Positions 8,087-17,257 are shown, numbered from the stretch's first letter. The stretch: 64,000 nucleotides of DNA from Streptomyces sp. NBC_00239 (GCF_036194065.1 NZ_CP108095.1:2480001-2544000); one strand, 5' to 3'. Program-made: numbers and translations. Notes: generated by a model not told the origin, from the sequence alone.

Positions 8087-8958
8087 GGGGTCTCTCCTTC
8101 CGTTTCCCGGCGGCGCGCGCCGCGCCCCTTGACGTAGAGGACGGCGGGGGCGGCGAGCGCCGCGACCAGGACCGGCACGCCGGCGGGCAGCACCGGCAGG
8201 AAGCCGAGGCCGAGCAGGACGGCCAACACGGCCACCGCCCGCTCGGTGCCGGTGCGCAGCATCGGGGCGAGCAGCGCGAGGAACACGGCGGGCCCGGCGG
8301 CGTCCAGTCCCCAGGCGGCGGTGTCGCCGAGGGCCTCGGCGCCGAGCGCGCCGAGCAGGGTGGTCAGGTTCCACAGCACGTACAGGCTCAGGCCGGTGAC
8401 GGTGAAGCCCAGGCGGGCGGCGGTCCGGCCGCGCTGGGCGAGTGCGACGGCGGTGGTCTCGTCGATGACCCAGTGCGCGGCGAACGGGCGCACCGCCCGG
8501 GGCAGCGCGAGGAGCTGGGACAGGCGCAGGCCGTAGAAGGCGTTGCGGGTGCCGAGGAAGAACGCTCCGGCGGCCGCCGTCAGCGGGTTGCCGCCGGCGG
8601 CGAGCGCCCCGACCAGCGCGAACTGCGAGGCGCCGGTGAACACCAGCAGGCTCAGGGCGCAGGCCTGCGCGACGGTGATGCCGGATCCTGCGGCGGTGAC
8701 GCCGAAGGCGAAGCCGGACAGCCCCACCGCGATGCCGACGCCGAGGGCGTCGCGGATCACGGCGCGCCGGTCGACGGGGGCGCCCGGCGGCCGGCCGTCG
8801 TGGGTGTCGTGGGCCCCGGCCGCCCGCATCCCGGGACCGGCCGTCCGCACCTCGGACACCTGCCCCGTCCTGTCCGCGCTCGTGCCCGCCGGGTCGGCCG
8901 GGCCGTCCGGGTGGGGCGGGCGGGCCGCCGCGCGCTGCTGTGCTGTCTGTTCTGCCAC
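8083..8958 (-). CDS. azlC: AzlC family branched-chain amino acid exporter subunit
   Basis: 291 residues. The first ~65 are polar and disordered and absent from typical AzlC proteins; the rest is the AzlC membrane domain with GFAFGVTAAGSGITVAQAC, the FTGASQFA motif and FFLGTRNAFYGLRLS. With AzlD it forms a permease for efflux of branched-chain amino acids. The GTG start at 8956-8958 was taken; a later start around the first membrane helix is possible and would remove the odd N terminus. It is divergent from the AraC gene, which probably controls it. Confidence 0.9.
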   Translation of the reverse strand: MAEQTAQQRAAARPPHPDGPADPAGTSADRTGQVSEVRTAGPGMRAAGAHDTHDGRPPGAPVDRRAVIRDALGVGIAVGLSGFAFGVTAAGSGITVAQACALSLLVFTGASQFALVGALAAGGNPLTAAAGAFFLGTRNAFYGLRLSQLLALPRAVRPFAAHWVIDETTAVALAQRGRTAARLGFTVTGLSLYVLWNLTTLLGALGAEALGDTAAWGLDAAGPAVFLALLAPMLRTGTERAVAVLAVLLGLGFLPVLPAGVPVLVAALAAPAVLYVKGRGARRRETEGETP

Positions 8959-9035
8959 GTCCCGACGCTATGCGCGCGGTGTGATCGTCGTCTTGTACGT
9001 TCTTGCGCCGCGGCGGGGGCGCGCAGAATGAGGGC

Positions 9036-9908
9036 ATGAGCACGGGCAGGGCGGGGGCGCGGGACACGGGCGAGTGGGCACGGCACTGGCAGTACGAGCA
9101 GCTGCCCGGCCTGGACCTGCTCCGGGCCCACTACGTACGCCACACCTTCCCGCGCCACGCCCACGACGGGTACGTGATCGCGGCCGTCACCGGCGGCATC
9201 GAGGAGGTCGGCCTGCCCGGCGGCACCGACCGGGCCGGGCCGGGCAGCGTCGTGCTGATCAACCCGGAGGTGCCGCACACGGCCCGCGCGGGGGTCCCCG
9301 AGGGCTGGGCGTACGCCACCCTGTACGCGGCCCGGGACATCGTCACCGAGGTCGCCGGCGAGCTGTCCACGCTGCGCGGCACCCCCGGCTTCACCGCGTC
9401 GACGGTGCCCGACCCGGAGGGCTGTCGGCTGATCAGCGGGGTCCACCGGGCCGCCGAGGAGGGCAACGCGCTGGCCGCCGACAGCCTCCTGCGGGTGGTG
9501 GTCGCGCGGATGCTGCGCCAGTACGGGGGCGCCCTGCCGGCCCGCCCGCCTTCCGGGGCCGGGGCCGCCACCGCCGCCCGGGCGCGGGCGGTGCTCGCGG
9601 ACCGGCTGACCGACCCGCCGTCCCTGGAGGAGCTGGCGGCGGCCCTGGGCACCGGCCCGTTCGCGCTGCTGCGCGCGTTCCGGGGCACGTACGGGATGCC
9701 CCCGCACACCTGGCTGACCGACGCCCGGGTACGGGAGGCCCGGCGGCTGCTGGACGCGGGCACGGCGCCGGGCGACGCGGCGGTGGCGGTCGGCTTCAGC
9801 GACCAGCCACACCTGAACCGGCACTTCACCCGCATCGTCGGGGTGCCGCCGGGCGCGTACCGGCGCGAGCGGCGGGGGCCGGGCGGCGGGCCCGGCGCCT
9901 CGGGCTGA
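9036..9908 (+). CDS. AraC family transcriptional regulator
   Basis: 290 residues. The N-terminal cupin sensor domain has FPRHAHDGYVIAAVTGG and LINPEVPHTARAG, typical of AraC_binding. The C-terminal double helix-turn-helix contains LEELAAALGTGPFALLRAF and the conserved DAAVAVGFSDQPHLNRHF followed by GVPPGAYR. The start chosen is the ATG giving MSTGRAGARDTGEW; a TTG 33 nt upstream is in frame but less likely. It is divergent from azlCD, with a gap of about 80 nt, the classic arrangement for an exporter and its regulator of the LysE/AzlC type. The ligand may be an amino acid (inference). Confidence 0.92.
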   Translation: MSTGRAGARDTGEWARHWQYEQLPGLDLLRAHYVRHTFPRHAHDGYVIAAVTGGIEEVGLPGGTDRAGPGSVVLINPEVPHTARAGVPEGWAYATLYAARDIVTEVAGELSTLRGTPGFTASTVPDPEGCRLISGVHRAAEEGNALAADSLLRVVVARMLRQYGGALPARPPSGAGAATAARARAVLADRLTDPPSLEELAAALGTGPFALLRAFRGTYGMPPHTWLTDARVREARRLLDAGTAPGDAAVAVGFSDQPHLNRHFTRIVGVPPGAYRRERRGPGGGPGASG

Positions 9909-9968
9909 ACGGCCCGTCCGCGGCCGCCCTGCGGACCGTTGTCAGTGGCCGGGTGCACGATGGGGGGC

Positions 9969-12900
9969 ATGGCCGGCACCGCGCTCGACTCGTTCTCCCC
10001 CGCGACCCGCTCCTGGTTCACCGGGGCCTTCGCGCAGCCCACGACCGCGCAGGAAGGCGCCTGGCGGGCGATCGGGGCGGGCTCGGACGTCCTGGTGGTG
10101 GCGCCGACCGGATCGGGCAAGACGCTGGCCGCCTTCCTGGCCGCCCTGGACCGGCTCGCCAGCGTCCCGCCGCCCGCGGAGCCCCGCAAGCGCTGCCGGG
10201 TGCTGTACGTGTCTCCGCTGAAGGCCCTCGCGGTGGACGTGGAGCGCAATCTGCGCAGCCCGCTGACCGGCATCCGGCAGGAGTCGGTGCGGCTCGGGCT
10301 GCCCGAGCCGGACATCCGGGTGGGGATCCGCTCCGGCGACACCCCGCCCGCCGAGCGGCGGGCGCTGGCCACCCGGCCGCCGGACATCCTCATCACCACC
10401 CCCGAGTCGCTGTTCCTGATGCTGACCTCGGCGGCCCGCGAGGCGCTGTCGGGCATCGAGACGGTGATCCTCGACGAGGTGCACGCGGTCGCGGGCACCA
10501 AGCGCGGCGCCCATCTCGCGCTGTCCCTGGAGCGGCTGGACGAGCTGCTGCCGCGCCCGGCCCGCCGGATCGGCCTGTCGGCGACGGTCCGGCCGGTGGA
10601 CGAGGTGGCCCGGTACCTGGCGCCGCGGGGCCGGGTGGAGATCGTCCAGCCGCCGTCGGGCAAGGAGTTCGACCTGTCGGTGGTCGTGCCGGTGCAGGAC
10701 ATGGGCGAGCTCGGCGGCTCCCCCGCCACCGAGGGGCGGGACGGCGGCGACAAGCCGTCGATCTGGCCGCACGTGGAGGAGCGGATCGCGGACCTCGTCC
10801 AGGCCCACCGGTCGACCATCGTCTTCGCCAACTCGCGGCGCCTCGCCGAGCGCCTGTGCAACCGGCTCAACGAGATCGCGTACGAGCGCGCCGTCGGCCG
10901 GGCCCTGCCCGAGGGGGCTCCGCCCGCCGAGATCATGGCCCAGTCCGGGGCCGCGAAGGGCGCGCCGCCGCTGCTCGCCCGCGCCCACCACGGTTCGGTG
11001 TCCAAGGAGCAGCGGGCCCTGGTCGAGGAGGACCTCAAGGCGGGCCGGCTGCCGGCCGTCGTCGCCACGTCCAGCCTGGAGCTGGGCATCGACATGGGTG
11101 CGGTGGACCTGGTCGTGCAGGTCGAGTCGCCGCCCTCGGTGGCGTCCGGGCTGCAGCGGGTGGGCCGGGCCGGCCACCAGGTGGGCGCCGTGTCGACGGG
11201 CGTGGTGTTCCCCAAGTACCGCGGCGACCTGGTGCAGGCCGCGGTGGTCACCGAGCGGATGCGCACGGGCTCCATCGAGTCGCTGCGGGTGCCGTCGAAT
11301 CCGCTGGACGTGCTGGCCCAGCAGCTGGTCGCGATGACGGCCCTGGACACCTGGCAGGTGGACGACCTGCTGGCGCTGGTGCGCCGCGCCGCCCCGTTCG
11401 CCGCGCTCCCCGAGTCGGCGTTCACCGCGGTCCTCGACATGCTCGCGGGCCGCTATCCCTCGGACGCGTTCGCGGAGCTGCGGCCGCGCGTGGTCTGGGA
11501 CCGGGTGGCGGGCACCGTGACCGGGCGGCCCGGCGCCCAGCGCCTCGCCGTCACCTCCGGCGGCACGATCCCGGACCGCGGGCTGTTCGGGGTGTTCCTG
11601 GCCGGCGCCGACCCGAAGAAGGGCGGCGGCCGGGTCGGCGAGCTGGACGAGGAGATGGTGTACGAGTCCCGGATCGGCGACGTCTTCACCCTGGGCACCA
11701 CCTCCTGGCGGATCGAGGACATCACCCGCGACCGGGTGCTGGTCACCCCGGCGCCCGGAGTGCCGGGGCGGCTGCCGTTCTGGAAGGGCGACCAGCTGGG
11801 CCGGCCGCTGGAGCTGGGCCGGGCGGTCGGCGCGTTCCTGCGCGAGGTCGGCGGGCTGCCCGCCGAGGACGCCCGGCTGCGGCTGCTCGCGGCGGGCCTC
11901 GACGCCTGGGCCGCGGACAACGTCCTCGCGTACCTGACGGAGCAGCGCGAGGCCTGCGGGCACGTGCCCGACGACCGGACCATCGTGGTCGAGCGGTTCC
12001 GTGACGAACTGGGCGACTGGCGGGTGGTGGTGCACTCGCCGTTCGGCGCGCAGGTGCACGCGCCGTGGGCGCTGGCGCTGGGCGCACGGCTCGCCGAGCG
12101 GTTCGGGATGGACGCCCAGGTGATGCACGCGGACGACGGGATCGTGCTGCGGCTGCCGGACGCCGATCTCCTCGGCCTGGACCTGCTGGACCACGATCCG
12201 GCCGCGCCCGGCTTCGAGTTCGACAGCGAGCAGGCCCCGCTGAGCGCCGCCGACGTCCTGTTCGACCGGGGCGAGATCGGCGGCATCGTCACCGAACAGG
12301 TCGGCGGATCCGCCCTGTTCGCGTCCCGCTTCCGGGAGTGCGCGGCGCGCGCCCTGCTGCTGCCGCGCCGCAGCCCGGGCCGCCGCACCCCGCTGTGGCA
12401 GCAGCGGCAGCGCGCCGCCCAGCTGCTCCAGGTCGCCTCCGAGTTCGGCTCGTTCCCGATCGTGCTCGAAGCGGTCCGGGAGTGCCTCCAGGACGTGTTC
12501 GACGTGCCGGGGCTCACCGAGCTGATGGGCGACATCGAGGCCCGCCGGGTCCGCCTGGTCGAGGTCACCACCCCCGAGCCCTCCCCCTTCGCCCGCTCCC
12601 TGCTCTTCGGCTACGTCGCGCAGTTCCTGTACGAGGGCGACTCCCCGCTGGCCGAGCGCCGGGCGGCCGCGCTCTCCCTCGACTCCAGCCTGCTGGCCGA
12701 ACTGCTCGGCCAGGCGGAGCTGCGTGAACTGCTCGACGCGGAGGTGCTCGCAGAGCTGGAGCGGGAACTCCAGTGGCTGACCGAGGAGCGGCGGATCAAG
12801 GACGCCGAGGGCGTGGCCGACCTGCTGCGCCTGCTCGGCCCGCTGACCGGCGACGAGCTGGCGGCGCGGGGCGCGGAGCCGGCCTGGCCGCAGGCGCTGG

Positions 12901-14573
12901 GCGCGGCCCGCCGGGCGATCCGGGTCCGGATCGCGGGGGTCGAGCACTGGGCGGCCGTGGAGGACGCGGGCCGGCTGCGCGACGCGCTGGGCACCGCCCT
13001 GCCGGTGGGGGTTCCGGAGGCGTTCACCGAGCCGGTGAAGGACCCGCTGGGTGATCTCCTGGCCCGGTACGCGCGCACCCACGGCCCGTTCACCTCGTCC
13101 GGGGCCGCGGCCCGCTTCGGCCTGGGCGCCGCGGTGACCGAGGGCGCCCTGCAACGGCTCGCGGCGGCGGGCCGGGTGGTGCAGGGCGAGTTCCATCCCG
13201 CCGGCATCGGCCGCGAGTGGTGCGACACGACCGTGCTGCGGCGGCTGCGGCGCAGGTCCCTCGCGGCCCTGCGCCAGGAGCTGGAGCCGGTGCCGCCGGC
13301 CGCCCTCGCCGGCTTCCTGCCGCAGTGGCAGCACCTGGGTGGCGGCCTTCGGGGCATCGACGGCCTGGCCCGGGCGGTCGAGCAGCTCCAGGGCGCCCCG
13401 GTGCCCGCCTCCGCGCTGGAGAAGCTGGTGCTGCCCTCCCGGGTGAGCGGCTACTCCCCCACCCTGCTGGACGAGCTGACCACCAGCGGCGAGGTGGTGT
13501 GGGCGGGGGCCGGCGCCCTGCCCGGCAAGGACGGCTGGATCTCCCTCTATCCGGCGGACACGGCGCCGCTCCTGCTTCCCGCCCCGCACCCGCTGGAGCT
13601 CGGCCCGCTGCACCGGGCGGTACTGGACGCGCTGGCCGGGGGGTACGGCCTGTTCTTCCGCCAGATCGCCGGCGAAGTCCGCGCGGTACAGCCCGAGGTG
13701 ACCGACCCTCAACTCGCCGACGCCATCTGGGACCTGACCTGGTCGGGCCGCCTCACCAACGACACGCTGGCGCCGCTGCGCGCGCTGCTCGGATCCGGGC
13801 GCACCGCCGGGTCGACCGCGCACCGGGCCAAGCGCACGGTCCCGCGCGGCCGTTACGGCTCGCTGAGCGCGACGGCCTCCCGTACGGGACCGCCCACGGT
13901 CTCCGGCCGGTGGTCGCTGCTGCCCGACCGCGAACCGGAGGCCACCCATCGGGCGCACGCCCTGGCCCGCACCCTCCTGGACCGGCACGGCGTGGTGACC
14001 CGCGGCGCGGTCGCCGCCGAAGGGGTGGAGGGCGGCTTCTCGGCCGTCTACCGGATCCTGTCCGCCTTCGAGGACAGCGGTCAGGCGCGCCGCGGTTACG
14101 TCGTCGAGGGCCTGGGCGCGGCCCAGTTCGCGATGGAGGGCGCGGTGGACCGGCTGCGCGCGGCGGCCACCGCACGGGACCGCGACGAGGCGGGCGCCGC
14201 CCGGCCGGCCCTGGTCCTGGCCGCGGCGGACCCGGCTAACGCGTACGGCGCGGCCCTGCCCTGGCCCGAACCGCCCTCGGACGCCGGCCACAAGCCGGGC
14301 CGCAAGGCGGGCTCGCTGGTGGTCCTGGTCGACGGCGAGCTGACCCTCTACCTGGAGCGGGGCGGCAAGACCCTGCTGTGCTGGCCCGGCCCGGACGACC
14401 CGCGCCTGGCCAGGGCAGCGGAAGCCCTGGCCACCGCCGCCCACACCGGCCGCCTCCCCGCCCTCACGGTCGAGCGGATCAACGGAGCCGCCGCCCTGAC
14501 CTCCCCGTTCGCCCCGACCCTGGAATCCACCGGCTTCCACGCCACCCCGAGGGGCCTACGGGCGCGCACGTGA
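9969..14573 (+). CDS. lhr: ATP-dependent helicase Lhr
   Basis: 1534 residues, the normal size for long Lhr (large helicase-related) proteins. Walker A APTGSGKT is at residues 45-52, the DEVH box at 169-172, LSATVRP (motif III) follows, and the second RecA domain has SLELGIDMG and QRVGRAGHQ (motif VI). Then come the Lhr winged-helix and beta-barrel modules and a long C-terminal region. Lhr is a 3'-5' ssDNA-dependent ATPase that unwinds RNA:DNA hybrids and is tied to DNA repair in mycobacteria. The start is ATG 9969 (MAGTALDSFSPATRSWF); an earlier GTG is possible. The nei2 gene follows on the same strand, a pairing also known in mycobacteria. Confidence 0.95.
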   Translation: MAGTALDSFSPATRSWFTGAFAQPTTAQEGAWRAIGAGSDVLVVAPTGSGKTLAAFLAALDRLASVPPPAEPRKRCRVLYVSPLKALAVDVERNLRSPLTGIRQESVRLGLPEPDIRVGIRSGDTPPAERRALATRPPDILITTPESLFLMLTSAAREALSGIETVILDEVHAVAGTKRGAHLALSLERLDELLPRPARRIGLSATVRPVDEVARYLAPRGRVEIVQPPSGKEFDLSVVVPVQDMGELGGSPATEGRDGGDKPSIWPHVEERIADLVQAHRSTIVFANSRRLAERLCNRLNEIAYERAVGRALPEGAPPAEIMAQSGAAKGAPPLLARAHHGSVSKEQRALVEEDLKAGRLPAVVATSSLELGIDMGAVDLVVQVESPPSVASGLQRVGRAGHQVGAVSTGVVFPKYRGDLVQAAVVTERMRTGSIESLRVPSNPLDVLAQQLVAMTALDTWQVDDLLALVRRAAPFAALPESAFTAVLDMLAGRYPSDAFAELRPRVVWDRVAGTVTGRPGAQRLAVTSGGTIPDRGLFGVFLAGADPKKGGGRVGELDEEMVYESRIGDVFTLGTTSWRIEDITRDRVLVTPAPGVPGRLPFWKGDQLGRPLELGRAVGAFLREVGGLPAEDARLRLLAAGLDAWAADNVLAYLTEQREACGHVPDDRTIVVERFRDELGDWRVVVHSPFGAQVHAPWALALGARLAERFGMDAQVMHADDGIVLRLPDADLLGLDLLDHDPAAPGFEFDSEQAPLSAADVLFDRGEIGGIVTEQVGGSALFASRFRECAARALLLPRRSPGRRTPLWQQRQRAAQLLQVASEFGSFPIVLEAVRECLQDVFDVPGLTELMGDIEARRVRLVEVTTPEPSPFARSLLFGYVAQFLYEGDSPLAERRAAALSLDSSLLAELLGQAELRELLDAEVLAELERELQWLTEERRIKDAEGVADLLRLLGPLTGDELAARGAEPAWPQALGAARRAIRVRIAGVEHWAAVEDAGRLRDALGTALPVGVPEAFTEPVKDPLGDLLARYARTHGPFTSSGAAARFGLGAAVTEGALQRLAAAGRVVQGEFHPAGIGREWCDTTVLRRLRRRSLAALRQELEPVPPAALAGFLPQWQHLGGGLRGIDGLARAVEQLQGAPVPASALEKLVLPSRVSGYSPTLLDELTTSGEVVWAGAGALPGKDGWISLYPADTAPLLLPAPHPLELGPLHRAVLDALAGGYGLFFRQIAGEVRAVQPEVTDPQLADAIWDLTWSGRLTNDTLAPLRALLGSGRTAGSTAHRAKRTVPRGRYGSLSATASRTGPPTVSGRWSLLPDREPEATHRAHALARTLLDRHGVVTRGAVAAEGVEGGFSAVYRILSAFEDSGQARRGYVVEGLGAAQFAMEGAVDRLRAAATARDRDEAGAARPALVLAAADPANAYGAALPWPEPPSDAGHKPGRKAGSLVVLVDGELTLYLERGGKTLLCWPGPDDPRLARAAEALATAAHTGRLPALTVERINGAAALTSPFAPTLESTGFHATPRGLRART

Positions 14574-14699
14574 CGGGGGTGTCGGGCGGGAGCGGCCCGG
14601 CGGGGACGCGCGGCCGGGTGGACACGGGACCGGACCACCGCACCGCCGGCTTGCCGGCTTGCCGGTCTGCCGCGCCGCCGCGCCGCCGGACCCCAGACC

Positions 14700-14815
14700 T
14701 CCGCGCCACCCAACCGCCGCACCGCCAACCCGCCGCACCGCCAACCCACCGGACCGCCAGGCCGCCGGACCGCCAACCCCCGGGACCGCCAGACCGCCGG
14801 CCCGCCAGCCAACGG
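14700..14815. repeat. C-rich degenerate tandem repeats in the lhr-nei2 gap
   Basis: The 299-nt gap between lhr and nei2 has no gene. About 14700-14815 consists of imperfect ~16-nt units of the type CCGCACCGCCAACC, CCGGACCGCCAACC and CCGGACCGCCAG. The plus strand is very poor in T and the pattern decays at both ends. No convincing promoter or terminator was seen inside it. Confidence 0.7.
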
Positions 14816-14872
14816 CCGACGGGCCCCCGAGCCACCCCCACCCCCGCCCTCCACCCGGGGGACAATGGCCGC

Positions 14873-16135
14873 ATGCCCGAAGGAGACAGCATCTGGCGGG
14901 TCGCCGCACGTCTGCGGGACGCGCTCGGTGGGCGCGAGCTCACCCGGTGGGACCTGCGCGTGCCCCGGCTGGCCACCACCGACCTCACCGGCCGCACGGT
15001 CGAGGAGGTCGTCCCCCGCGGCAAGCACCTGCTGACCCGCGTCGAGGGCGGGCTCACCCTCCACAGCCACCTGCGCATGGACGGCGCCTGGCACGTGTTC
15101 GCGGCCGGCCGGCCGTGGCGCGGCGGTCCCGCGCACCAGATCCGCGCCGTGCTCGGCACCGCCGCCCACACCGCGGTCGGCTACCGGCTGCCGGTCCTGG
15201 AACTCCTGCGCACCGCCGACGAGGACCGCGTGGTCGGCCACCTCGGCCCCGACCTGCTCGGCCCGGACTGGGATCCCGCGGCCGCCGCCCGCAACCTCCT
15301 CGCCGATCCGGCCCGCCCCCTCGGCGAGGCCCTCCTGGACCAGCGGAACCTGGCGGGCATCGGCAACATCTACAAGTCCGAGCTCTGCTTCCTGGCCGGG
15401 GTCACCCCCTGGACTCCGGTGGGCGATCTCGCCGCCCCCGACCTCGGCCGGATCGCGGGCGCCGCGCACCGCCTCCTGAAGGCCAACATCGGCCCGGCCG
15501 AGCACCCCCGCAACACCACCGGGCTGCACCGACCGGGCCAGGACCTGTTCGTCTACGGCCGGGCCGGCCGCCCCTGCCTGCGCTGCCGCACGCCGCTGCG
15601 GGAGGCCCCGCAGGACGACCGCCCCACCTACTGGTGCCCGCGCTGCCAGAGCGGCCCGGTCGGCCATGACCCGCGCTCCGTCGTGCTGCGCTTCAACGGC
15701 CGGATCACCGCCCGCGACCCCGACGGCCTGGCCCGCCTGATGTCCGAGGACCACGTGTTCGTCGACGGCGCGGGCGCCGTCGTGGCCGGCCGGTCCGCCT
15801 GCGTCGACGCCTGGCGCCGCTTCTTCGCCGCCTTCCCGGACCACCGCAACGTGTTCGACTCGGTCACCGTCCACGGGGACGTGGTCAGCGTCTCCGGGTA
15901 CAGCGAGTGCTCCGATCCGCGGCCGGCCGGCCCCGCCCGGTGGGCCGCCACGGTCCGCGGCGGCAAGATCACCCGCTGGCAGGTCCGGACCGACCGGCTA
16001 CCGGAAGCCCCCGTCCACCCCACGAGCACCGCCCACCCCGCGGGCCCCACCCCCCGGGAAGCCCCCGCCCACCCCACGAGCACCGCCCATCCCGAGGGCC
16101 CCGCCCACCCGGAAGACCCCGCCCCCACTGGTTGA
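14873..16135 (+). CDS. nei2: Nei2-type DNA glycosylase/AP lyase fused to an NTF2-like (SnoaL-type) domain
   Basis: 420 residues against about 255-290 for usual Nei proteins. Residues 1-260 are a full Fpg/Nei enzyme: catalytic N terminus MPEGD (Pro2, Glu3), Lys51 in VPRGKHLL, the H2TH region LLDQRNLAGIGNIYKSE (155-170), and a zinc finger with Cys235, Cys238, Cys255 and Cys258. Residues ~268-375 look like an NTF2/SnoaL domain (RFNGRITARDPDGLARLMSE ... FVDGAGAVVAGR ... VRGGKITRWQV). A Pro/His/Thr-rich tail with two imperfect HPTSTAHP repeats ends the protein. Nei excises oxidised pyrimidines in base-excision repair. The frame is continuous across the junction. The start ATG 14873-14875 fixes the required N-terminal proline. 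Confidence 0.9.
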   Translation: MPEGDSIWRVAARLRDALGGRELTRWDLRVPRLATTDLTGRTVEEVVPRGKHLLTRVEGGLTLHSHLRMDGAWHVFAAGRPWRGGPAHQIRAVLGTAAHTAVGYRLPVLELLRTADEDRVVGHLGPDLLGPDWDPAAAARNLLADPARPLGEALLDQRNLAGIGNIYKSELCFLAGVTPWTPVGDLAAPDLGRIAGAAHRLLKANIGPAEHPRNTTGLHRPGQDLFVYGRAGRPCLRCRTPLREAPQDDRPTYWCPRCQSGPVGHDPRSVVLRFNGRITARDPDGLARLMSEDHVFVDGAGAVVAGRSACVDAWRRFFAAFPDHRNVFDSVTVHGDVVSVSGYSECSDPRPAGPARWAATVRGGKITRWQVRTDRLPEAPVHPTSTAHPAGPTPREAPAHPTSTAHPEGPAHPEDPAPTG

Positions 16136-16167
16136 CGGTCCGTCAGATCCGGTCGTACCGTCCCCGC

Positions 16168-16938
16168 ATGCCCACACCCCACGCCTCGTACGACCTCACC
16201 GGCCGCACCGCGCTGATCACCGGCGCCGCCAGCGGCATCGGACGGGCCACCGCCGTGCTCCTCGCCCGGGCGGGCGCGACCGTGCACTGCGCCGACCGCG
16301 ACGAGAAGGGCCTCGACGAGACCGCCGCCCTGGTCGCGGCTGACGGCGGCGCCGCCGTCACCCACCCCCTCGACGTCACCGACCGCGCCCAGGTCCGCGC
16401 CGCCGTGGCCGCCGCCGGCCCCCTCGACATCACCGCCGCCATCGCCGGCATCATGCACACGAGCAGCGTCCTGGACACCCGCGACGAGGACCTCGACCGG
16501 GTGCTCGACGTCAATTTCAAGGGCGTCCTGCGCACCTGCCAGGAGGCGGCCCGCGCGATGACCGCGGCCGGCCGCCCCGGCAGCATCGTCACCATGGCCT
16601 CCGGGGCCGTGGACGCGGCCCAGCCCGGGCTGCTCTGCTACAGCGCCGCCAAGGCCGCCGTCGTCCAGCTCACGAAGACCCTCGCCACCGAGGTGGGGCC
16701 GCTCGGCATCCGGGTGAACGCCGTCGCGCCCGGCTGGATACGCACCCCGATGACCGGCCGGCACAGCCCCGAGGTCCAGGAGCAGACCGAGGCCGCCATG
16801 ATCAGGATGTCCCCGCTGCGCAGGGTCGGCGAGGCCGCCGACATCGCTCAGACCGTGCTGTTCCTGGCCTCGGACGCCTCGTCCTTCATGACCGGCCAGA
16901 TCCTCCGCCCGAACGGCGGCGTCTCGATGCCCTGGTAG
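16168..16938 (+). CDS. SDR family oxidoreductase
   Basis: 256 residues, classical short-chain dehydrogenase/reductase. The cofactor motif is TGAASGIG at 18-25, D70 begins the adenine-binding DVTD, and the catalytic set is Ser145, Tyr158 and Lys162 (YSAAK) with Asn116. The structural NNAG motif reads AIAG here, a departure from the rule. C-terminal FLASDASSFMTGQILRPNGG is typical of FabG-like enzymes. The substrate is unknown. ATG 16168-16170 follows nei2 by 32 nt; a TACCGT just upstream allows a leaderless start. Its 3' end overlaps the convergent small membrane gene. Confidence 0.9.
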   Translation: MPTPHASYDLTGRTALITGAASGIGRATAVLLARAGATVHCADRDEKGLDETAALVAADGGAAVTHPLDVTDRAQVRAAVAAAGPLDITAAIAGIMHTSSVLDTRDEDLDRVLDVNFKGVLRTCQEAARAMTAAGRPGSIVTMASGAVDAAQPGLLCYSAAKAAVVQLTKTLATEVGPLGIRVNAVAPGWIRTPMTGRHSPEVQEQTEAAMIRMSPLRRVGEAADIAQTVLFLASDASSFMTGQILRPNGGVSMPW

Positions 16939-17257
16939 TCCACGACGCCCGGACCGGACGCCGTGCCGTCGGGTTCGCCACGGCGGCCACCCTGCGGGCC
17001 GCCCGGCCCGCGGCCCGCGCCGCCGCCCGCCCCAGCGGGCCGTCCCGCCGGCGCCGGGCCTCGGAGATCCCTGCGGCCCGCCCCAGCGGTACGCAGTGCA
17101 CCGGCAGCAGGCTCAGCCCCCACCCGCCCACGGCCACAGCGCCCTCGACCACGCCGGCCCGCGCGGGCACCAGGGCGAGCCGCAGCACGGCCCACCACCA
17201 CAGCACCCCGCCGGCCACCGCCGCGGCCACGAGCAGAGGCGTCCGTATCCGCCACAC
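16886..17257 (-). CDS. Small hypothetical membrane protein
   Basis: Not recognised. The frame starts at GTG 17255-17257, preceded by a strong GAGGAGG Shine-Dalgarno with 5-nt spacing, and gives 123 residues: two predicted membrane helices (about residues 6-24 and 29-52, LLVAAAVAGGVLWWWAVL and the following segment) and an Arg-rich cytoplasmic tail. The last ~50 nt overlap the 3' end of the convergent SDR gene. A start further upstream is open but lacks a ribosome site. Function cannot be assigned. Confidence 0.5.
   Translation of the reverse strand: MWRIRTPLLVAAAVAGGVLWWWAVLRLALVPARAGVVEGAVAVGGWGLSLLPVHCVPLGRAAGISEARRRRDGPLGRAAARAAGRAARRVAAVANPTARRPVRASWTTRASRRRRSGGGSGRS

Noticed and set aside
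9942..14540. 1532-codon minus-strand open frame opposite lhr
   Set aside because: Lhr on the plus strand has all helicase motifs; the antisense product is Arg/Gly-rich with no motif.
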